Source of the DNA: Miltoncostaea sp963762825
Lineage (GTDB): Bacteria; Actinomycetota; Thermoleophilia; Miltoncostaeales; Miltoncostaeaceae
Assembly: GCA_963762825.1 (NCBI GenBank)
Contig: CAVXLZ010000001.1
Coordinates: forward strand, 806,001-870,000
Direction of reading: 5' to 3'
DNA length: 64,000 nucleotides
The translations under genes were made by a program, and so were the position numbers. Below the pieces are notes generated by a model, which saw nothing but the letters and a program-made list of their open reading frames with translations, had not been told where the DNA came from and made no database searches. Below are positions 58,890-64,000 of this stretch, in pieces (positions within the stretch are counted from its first letter, which is position 1; every line of letters begins with the position of its first letter).

Positions 58890-59816
58890 CTACGCCTCGT
58901 CGAAGAGGGGAGTGCTCAGGTAGCGCTCGCCGGTGTCGCAGAGGAAGGTCACGATCGTCGTGCCCGAGCTCTCCGCCCGCCCGGCGAGCTCCCGAGCCGC
59001 CCAGACGTTCGCGCCGGCGCTGATACCCACGAGGATGCCCTCCTCGCGGGCGAGGCGGCGCGACATCGCGAAGGCGTCCTCCGCGCTGCACGTGATGACC
59101 TCGTCGTAGACGGTGGTGTTCAACACGCCCGGAACGAACCCCGCGCCGATCCCCTGGAGCTTGTGGGGCCCGGGGGTGCCCCCGGAGAGCACGGGTGAGT
59201 CAGCGGGCTCGACAGCGATCGCCCGGAAGCCGGGGCGCCGCTCCTTCAGGATCTCGGCCACCCCCGTGATGGAGCCGCCGGTGCCGACGCCGGCCACCAG
59301 GGCGTCGATCTCGCCCCCCGTGTCGGCCCAGATCTCCTCGGCCGTCGTGCGCCGGTGCGCCTCCGGGTTGGCCGGATTCTGGAACTGCTGGGGGACGAAC
59401 GCGCCCTCGGTCTCGGCGGCGATCTCCTCGGCCTTCGCGATCGCCCCGCGCATGCCCTCGGCTCCGGGAGTCAGCACCAGCTCCGCTCCATAGGCCCGCA
59501 GCAGCGTCCGCCGCTCCACGCTCATGGTCTCCGGCATCGTGAGGATGCAGCGATAGCCCTTGGCCGCGCAGACGAACGCCAGGGAGATGCCCGTGTTGCC
59601 GGAGGTGGGCTCGACCACCACGCTGCCCGGCCGCAGCCGCCCATCGGCTTCGGCGGCCTGGATCATCGCCAGGCCGATGCGATCCTTCACCGAACCGCCC
59701 GGGTTCATCGACTCGAGCTTGCCCAGGATGATCGCGTCCGAGCCCTCGGCGATGTGCCCGAGCCGGACGAGCGGGGTGCGCCCGATGAGCTCGGTGATCG
59801 AGTCGACGATTGCCAC
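58890..59816 (-). CDS. cysK: Cysteine synthase A
   Basis: 308 residues; PLP-dependent replacement of O-acetylserine acetate by sulfide. Lys44 in GGSVKDRIGLAM binds PLP; EPTSGNTGISLAFVCAAKGY, PQQFQNPANPEAH, VGTGGSITGVAEILKER, LQGIGAGFVPGVLN and GISAGAN complete the CysK pattern. GTG start at 59816. Probably the first gene of a cysK-ppk2 unit, upstream of ppk2 by 23 bases. Confidence 0.95.
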   Translation of the reverse strand: MAIVDSITELIGRTPLVRLGHIAEGSDAIILGKLESMNPGGSVKDRIGLAMIQAAEADGRLRPGSVVVEPTSGNTGISLAFVCAAKGYRCILTMPETMSVERRTLLRAYGAELVLTPGAEGMRGAIAKAEEIAAETEGAFVPQQFQNPANPEAHRRTTAEEIWADTGGEIDALVAGVGTGGSITGVAEILKERRPGFRAIAVEPADSPVLSGGTPGPHKLQGIGAGFVPGVLNTTVYDEVITCSAEDAFAMSRRLAREEGILVGISAGANVWAARELAGRAESSGTTIVTFLCDTGERYLSTPLFDEA

Positions 59817-59848
59817 GGCAGGACCCTACCAGCGCCGCAGGAACGCGA

Positions 59849-60841
59849 TCACGCGATGCTCGGGGCGAGAGAGGCCAGGTCGGTCTGGGGTCGCGCACCG
59901 AGGTGGGAGATGACCTCGGCGGCGGCCAGGGAGCCGAGCTCCGCGCACTGCGCGAGCGCAATCCCCTGCGACAGTCCGTGGAGGAAGCCGGCGGCATAGA
60001 GGTCGCCGGCGCCCGTCGTGTCTACCAGCTCGGGCACGGCGACGGCGGGGACCTCGACGGTGTCCTCGGCTGTCGCCACCAGCGAGCCGTGCTCCGATCG
60101 CGTCACGACCACGATCTCGCTCCGGCCGCGTACCGCAGCCACCGCGGCCGAGAGGTCGCGCGTGTCGGTGAGCGCGAAGATCTCCTCCTCGTTGGCGAAC
60201 AGCAGATCGACATCGTTCTCCACCAGGCCGCGGAACTCCTCCAGGTGCCGCTCCACGCAGAAGGAGTCCGAGAGCGTCAGGGACACCCGGCGCCCGGCGC
60301 CGTGGGCCGCCGCCATGGCGACCCGGAAGGCTTCCTTGGCGCGCGGCTTGTCCCAGAGGTAGCCCTCCAGGTAGAGGATCGACGAGCTGGCGACGAGCTC
60401 CGTGTTGACGTCCTCCGGGCCCAGCTCGACGGCCGCTCCGAGGTAGGTCGACATCGTCCGGTGGGCGTCCGGCGTGACCAGGATGTGGCTGCGTGCGGTC
60501 TCCGGGCCATCGGGCGCCGGAGACACGTCGAAGCGCACCCCGGCGGCGCGGATGTCGTGAGCGAAGATCGCCCCGAGCTCGTCGTCGCGGACCTTCCCGA
60601 TGTAGGCCGAGCGGCTGCCGAAGGACGCGGCGCCCACCATGCTGTTGGCTGCGGCCCCACCCGATATCTCGATGGCGGGCCCCATCCGGCCGTAGAGCTC
60701 GGCGGCGCGGTCGAGCTCGATGAGGGTCATCGACCCCTTCGGCAGCCCCTCCGCCTCGAGGAAGCCGTCGTCGCAGTGTGACAACACGTCGACGATCGCG
60801 TTTCCGATACCCACCACGTCGAATCCCGCGGCCTTCGTCAT
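59849..60841 (-). CDS. PfkB-family sugar/nucleoside kinase, adenosine kinase-like
   Basis: 330 residues. FDVVGIGNAIVDVLSHCDDG and SGGAAANSMVGAASFGSRSA are N-terminal substrate-binding segments typical of adenosine kinase-like PfkB proteins; the anion hole and catalytic Asp are in VDTTGAGDLYAAGFLHGLSQ. A linear acceptor pattern (LSHCDDGFLEAEGLPKGSMT) fits adenosine kinases of alphaproteobacteria and actinobacteria. The next operon also handles purine breakdown, which fits but does not prove an adenosine substrate. Confidence 0.88.
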   Translation of the reverse strand: MTKAAGFDVVGIGNAIVDVLSHCDDGFLEAEGLPKGSMTLIELDRAAELYGRMGPAIEISGGAAANSMVGAASFGSRSAYIGKVRDDELGAIFAHDIRAAGVRFDVSPAPDGPETARSHILVTPDAHRTMSTYLGAAVELGPEDVNTELVASSSILYLEGYLWDKPRAKEAFRVAMAAAHGAGRRVSLTLSDSFCVERHLEEFRGLVENDVDLLFANEEEIFALTDTRDLSAAVAAVRGRSEIVVVTRSEHGSLVATAEDTVEVPAVAVPELVDTTGAGDLYAAGFLHGLSQGIALAQCAELGSLAAAEVISHLGARPQTDLASLAPSIA

Positions 60842-60957
60842 CCCGCCCCCTTCTCGTGAACCCGCGAGATGCTACCTGGGCATGCGTGTGACACCCGAGG
60901 TTGCGCACGCGTGAACTTCCCACCGGGTCCTCCACACCCTGTTCAAAGGTGCGCCGC

Positions 60958-62193
60958 TCAGGTGGCGAGGCGCTCCAGCGTACCGGCCAGCACCGCCACT
61001 CCGTCGGCGATCTCGTCGGGAGTGGTGTACTCGTCCGGCCGATGGCTGACCCCCCCGGCCGAGGGGATGAAGATCATCGCCGTCGGACAGATCCGGGCCA
61101 TGAAGACGGCGTCGTGGTACGCGCGACTGACCATGCGCGTGAAGGGTAGCCCGGCCTCCTCGCAGGCCGCCTCGATCGCTGCGAGCACGGCGGGGTCCGA
61201 CGTGGCCGGCCCGTCGGCGTTCAGGATCTCGTCGCCGTGCCCGACCCCCCGCCTCGAGGCCGCGCCGCGGGCGGCGTCGCGCACGGCCGCAAGGACTCCG
61301 TCGCGACGGGCGAGATCGACGTCACGGACGTCGATCTCCATCCGGACCCGCCGGGGGATGCTGTTGACGGCCCCCGGCTCGAGGGCAAGGAGACCGACCG
61401 TGCCGACGGTGTCCGGCGAGCCGCTCGCGCGGGCGAGACGGTCGACCGCCTGGATGACCTCGGCCGCGGCGACGAGCGGATCGTGGCGAAGCCCCATGAG
61501 CACCGCTCCGGCGTGCCCGCCCTCGCCAGAGAGCTCCACGCGGAGCGTGGCCGGCGCCGCGATGGCCGTGACGACGCCGATCGGCACCCCCGTGCGCTCG
61601 AGGTCCGGACCCTGCTCGATGTGGAGCTCGATGAACGCGGAGTAGGCGCCCGCCGAGAGCGCGGCCCCGGCGAGCGGCCCGTCCACACCGGCGGCCGCTC
61701 TCACCTCGTCGAGCGACGTGCCCTCGGCGTCGCGCAGCCGGGCGAGCCACTCCGGCGTGACGCCGGCCAGCACCCGGCTGCCGAGGCACCCCACCGAGAA
61801 CCGGGTCGGCTCCTCGGCGGTGAACGTGATCAGCTCGATGGAGCGGCGCGGGCGGACGCCCGCCGCACGCAGCGAGCGGATGGCCTCCAGGCCCCCGAGC
61901 ACGCCCACGACGCCGTCGAAGCGCCCGGCATCGGGGATCGCATCGATGTGCGAGCCGGTCGCAACCGCGGGCGCCGCCGGGTCGTCGCCCTCCCAGCGCC
62001 CGAAGATGTTCCCCACCGCGTCCGTGCGCACGCTCAGGCCGGCCGCCTCCATGCGCCCGGTCAGCCAGGCGCGGGCCCGCATATCGGACTCGGTGAAGAG
62101 GACCCTCGTGACCGACGGGTACTCACTGTCCGAGAACCGAGCGATCTCCTCGATCTCCCTCGACAGGCGCTCGCGGTCGACGGCGGCGCTCAC
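60958..62193 (-). CDS. Allantoate amidohydrolase-type M20 hydrolase
   Basis: 411 residues from GTG 62193. Metal ligands lie in ATGSHIDAIPDAGRFDGVVG, FTAEEPTRFSVGCLGSRVLA, IELHIEQGP and the C-terminal SRAYHDAVFMAR and SHRPDE. This is the allantoate amidohydrolase / N-carbamoyl-L-amino-acid hydrolase group; operon context with allantoinase and ureidoglycine aminohydrolase supports allantoate as substrate, releasing ureidoglycine and ammonia. The GTG overlaps the stop of the cupin gene (GTGA). Confidence 0.9.
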   Translation of the reverse strand: MSAAVDRERLSREIEEIARFSDSEYPSVTRVLFTESDMRARAWLTGRMEAAGLSVRTDAVGNIFGRWEGDDPAAPAVATGSHIDAIPDAGRFDGVVGVLGGLEAIRSLRAAGVRPRRSIELITFTAEEPTRFSVGCLGSRVLAGVTPEWLARLRDAEGTSLDEVRAAAGVDGPLAGAALSAGAYSAFIELHIEQGPDLERTGVPIGVVTAIAAPATLRVELSGEGGHAGAVLMGLRHDPLVAAAEVIQAVDRLARASGSPDTVGTVGLLALEPGAVNSIPRRVRMEIDVRDVDLARRDGVLAAVRDAARGAASRRGVGHGDEILNADGPATSDPAVLAAIEAACEEAGLPFTRMVSRAYHDAVFMARICPTAMIFIPSAGGVSHRPDEYTTPDEIADGVAVLAGTLERLAT

Positions 62194-62927
62194 GGCTCCA
62201 CGTCGCGATTCCAGTCCTTGTAGATGAGGTACTCGGCGCCCACGGGGCCGTGGGAGCAGCACCACTGCGGGCAGAACGGCCCCATCCAGATCGCATCTCC
62301 GGCCTCCACCGGGTACCAGGCCTCGCCGAGGCGGTAGACGAGCGATCCCTCGAGGACCAGGAGGCCGTGCTCCATCACGTGGTTCTCGACGAACGGGAGG
62401 GCCGCTCCCGGGGCGAAGGACATCAGGTTGACCGCCAGGTCCAGGCTCGGATCCTCGGGCAGGAGCGCGCGCACCCGGAGCGCCGGGTCGCCGAGCATCG
62501 GCTCGGCGGGGACGTCGCCGGAGAGCCCGACGACGAGGGTTCCGCGGGCTGCGCCCGGGACGGGTACGTGCGCCTTGTCGATGACGCAGATCCGTGCGGG
62601 CCCGTTGGCTCGGAGGGTGTGCTCGGCGTCAGGCGGGATGTAGCAGTAGGCGCCGGCGGCCAGCGAGTGGCGCGCACCGGCCACCTCGAGGTGCACGCCC
62701 CCCTCGAGGACGTAGACGAACCTGCCCGAGCCGGGCCGCGGCGCCCCGGCCGCGCCGCCCTCGTCCATGTCTACCAACGCCATCGTGAAGCGGGCGCCCA
62801 TCGCCGGGCCGATGATCCTGACGTGCTCCGATCCGCTCCAGCCGGGCACCGGTCCCCGGACGTGCGTCTCCGGCGCGATGAGGGCGTGGTCGCGGCGCAC
62901 GACGGTGCGCGAATGCGGCCCGCTCAC
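62190..62927 (-). CDS. (S)-ureidoglycine aminohydrolase, bicupin
   Basis: 245 residues with two cupin barrels; releases ammonia from ureidoglycine to give ureidoglycolate. N-terminal cupin: FVYVLEGGVHLEVAGARHSL and AGAYCYIPPDAEHTL; C-terminal cupin: LPFVENHVMEHGLLVLEGSL, with WYPVEAGDAIWMGPFCPQWC. The HxxxEHGxxxLxG metal site fits manganese-dependent UGHY/AllE. Start and stop overlap allantoinase and the amidohydrolase genes by four bases (GTGA), so three successive reactions are coupled. Confidence 0.9.
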   Translation of the reverse strand: MSGPHSRTVVRRDHALIAPETHVRGPVPGWSGSEHVRIIGPAMGARFTMALVDMDEGGAAGAPRPGSGRFVYVLEGGVHLEVAGARHSLAAGAYCYIPPDAEHTLRANGPARICVIDKAHVPVPGAARGTLVVGLSGDVPAEPMLGDPALRVRALLPEDPSLDLAVNLMSFAPGAALPFVENHVMEHGLLVLEGSLVYRLGEAWYPVEAGDAIWMGPFCPQWCCSHGPVGAEYLIYKDWNRDVEP

Positions 62928-64000
62928 CTCGAGGGCCCGTCCGCCGGGGTGACCAGGCGCCCGATCGGGTCCCCGGCCGCGATTCCGTCGCCGAACACGG
63001 CGACGCCGCGCAGGATGGTGCCGACGACACGGGCGCTCAGGCTCTGCCCCGTGAAGGGCGAGTGCCGGTGTCGGTACTCCAGAGCGTCCGCGGTGAGGCG
63101 CCAGGGCTCGTCGAGACGCACGAGGGTGATGTCCGCATCCGCCCCCACCTCGAGTCGCCCCTTCGTACGGAGGCCGAGCCGGCCGGCCGGCCGGGCGCTC
63201 AGCATCTCCACCAGGCGGGCGACCGAAACGCCCCGGCGCAGGCCGTGGGTCAGGGCGAGCGGCAGGCTCGTCTGGGCCCCCGAGACACCGCCCCACACGG
63301 CGAACATGTCGTGCCCCTCCTTCGACTGCGGTGGCCCGGGCGAGTGGTCGGAGGCGATCAGGTCGATGTCGTCTGCGATCAGCCGACTCCAGAGCTCCTC
63401 CCGCTCGGCGGATGATCGCAGAGGTGGCGCGCACTTGGCGAGCGCGCCGATGCGATCGGCATCGTCGGCGTCGAGAACCAGGTAGTGGGGGCAGGTCTCG
63501 CAGGTGACATCGACCCCGCGCGCCCGGGCACGGGAGATCAGATCCACGGATCCGGCGCTGGAGACGTGCACCACGTGGAGGGAGCAGTCGGCCTGCGCGG
63601 CGAGCGCGAGGGCGGTCGCCACGGCCGACTCCTCGGCCCGCGCCGGACGGCTGAGCCGCCAGTCGCGCATCGTGGTCCGTCCCTGCGCCACGGCACGCGC
63701 GGCGAGCGGCTCGGTGATCGCCGGATCCTCGGCGTGCACCGCGACCGGCAGCCCGAGCGCGGCGGCGCGCTCCATGCCCCGGCCGAGATCGTCCGGCGTG
63801 ACCGCCGCAAACTCCTCGACGCCGCTCGGGCACATGAACGCCTTGAAGCCCACCACCCCCCGCTCGGCGAGCTCGTCCATGCGGTCGATGCCTCCGGGCA
63901 CCAACCCACCCCACAGGGCGAAGTCGATGCGGGCCCTCCCCTGCGCGGCCTGGACCTTGGCATCGAAGGCGGCGCCGTCGAGTGTCGGGGGCAGCGAGTT
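62924..64000 (-). CDS. allB: Allantoinase, 5'-truncated by window edge
   Basis: The frame is open to base 64000; 358 residues are visible. The start NSLPPTLDGAAFDAKVQAAQ, then IDFALWGGLVPGGIDR, is the allantoinase region just after the metal-binding HxH, which lies off the window. GVVGFKAFMCPSG carries the Lys that is carbamylated to bridge the metals; CPHYLVLDADDADRIGALAK and ASDHSPGPPQ supply ligands. Cyclic amidohydrolase that opens allantoin to allantoate. First visible gene of the coupled allB-cupin-amidohydrolase operon. Confidence 0.95.
   Translation of the reverse strand, partial: NSLPPTLDGAAFDAKVQAAQGRARIDFALWGGLVPGGIDRMDELAERGVVGFKAFMCPSGVEEFAAVTPDDLGRGMERAAALGLPVAVHAEDPAITEPLAARAVAQGRTTMRDWRLSRPARAEESAVATALALAAQADCSLHVVHVSSAGSVDLISRARARGVDVTCETCPHYLVLDADDADRIGALAKCAPPLRSSAEREELWSRLIADDIDLIASDHSPGPPQSKEGHDMFAVWGGVSGAQTSLPLALTHGLRRGVSVARLVEMLSARPAGRLGLRTKGRLEVGADADITLVRLDEPWRLTADALEYRHRHSPFTGQSLSARVVGTILRGVAVFGDGIAAGDPIGRLVTPADGPSR

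Noticed and set aside
1..64000. Search by eye for tRNA genes, CRISPR arrays, insertion sequences and prophage genes
   Set aside because: No cloverleaf with a TTCRANY arm, no regularly spaced repeats and no transposase were recognised. The resolvase-like gene at 29984 has lost catalysis and shows no mobile-element ends.

Overview
This window is a high-GC chromosomal segment from an actinobacterium. The lineage guess, class Thermoleophilia (Solirubrobacterales-like), is inference: it rests on the recA neighbourhood (cinA-recA, miaB-miaA-dapF-LL-DAP aminotransferase), a MurT/GatD pair, an F420-dependent NADP reductase, an actinobacterial inositol-1-phosphate synthase and a LexA box of the CGAACnnnnGTTCG type. 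No rRNA, tRNA, CRISPR array, insertion sequence or phage module was recognised. Both ends cut through genes: cinA on the left and allantoinase on the right.

Layout. 0-2 kb: cinA (partial), a LexA box and recA. 2-7.3 kb: a secreted PKD protein, two copies of a small leader-like protein (one broken), a RibD/DHFR-like reductase, a SAM methyltransferase and a lipoprotein gene flanked by two copies of the miaB 5' end. 7.4-12.1 kb: miaB, miaA, dapF, dapL and dut (tRNA modification, lysine/peptidoglycan precursor, nucleotide sanitation). 12.1-18.2 kb, minus strand: a membrane site-2-type protease, a lone receiver-like domain, a Pro/Ala-rich surface protein, and a coupled operon rpiA-murT-methyltransferase-gatD. 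18.2-21.1 kb: an MBL hydrolase, an NrtR-type regulator, two small genes and yqgE. 21.1-25.3 kb: the principal sigma factor, an Rpf-like cell-wall enzyme and a diguanylate cyclase.

25.2-34 kb: four overlapping genes encoding two ABC-2 exporters, ino1 facing a catalytically dead serine recombinase across a palindrome-rich spacer, a secreted C5-epimerase-like protein, and a TetR operon with an 18-bp palindromic operator. 34-45.5 kb: a TfoX-like protein, a second MBL hydrolase, a broken TetR gene, membrane proteins, a luciferase-like oxidoreductase, a subtilase and photolyase. 45.5-49.2 kb: a TPP riboswitch leading thiL and a thiXYZ-type importer. 49.2-64 kb: an FtsH paralogue, a zincin, a nitroreductase, npdG, folD, pcrA, cysE, a GNAT protein, ppk2, cysK, a PfkB kinase and an allantoin-degradation operon.

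Adjacent co-directional genes very often overlap by ATGA, GTGA or TGATG, implying translational coupling. At least eight reading-frame breaks, several in genes expected to be essential (miaA, miaB), each behave as one extra base; most fit duplication of a neighbouring base. Sequencing or assembly error is the simplest explanation, so these genes are described as probably intact in the organism.
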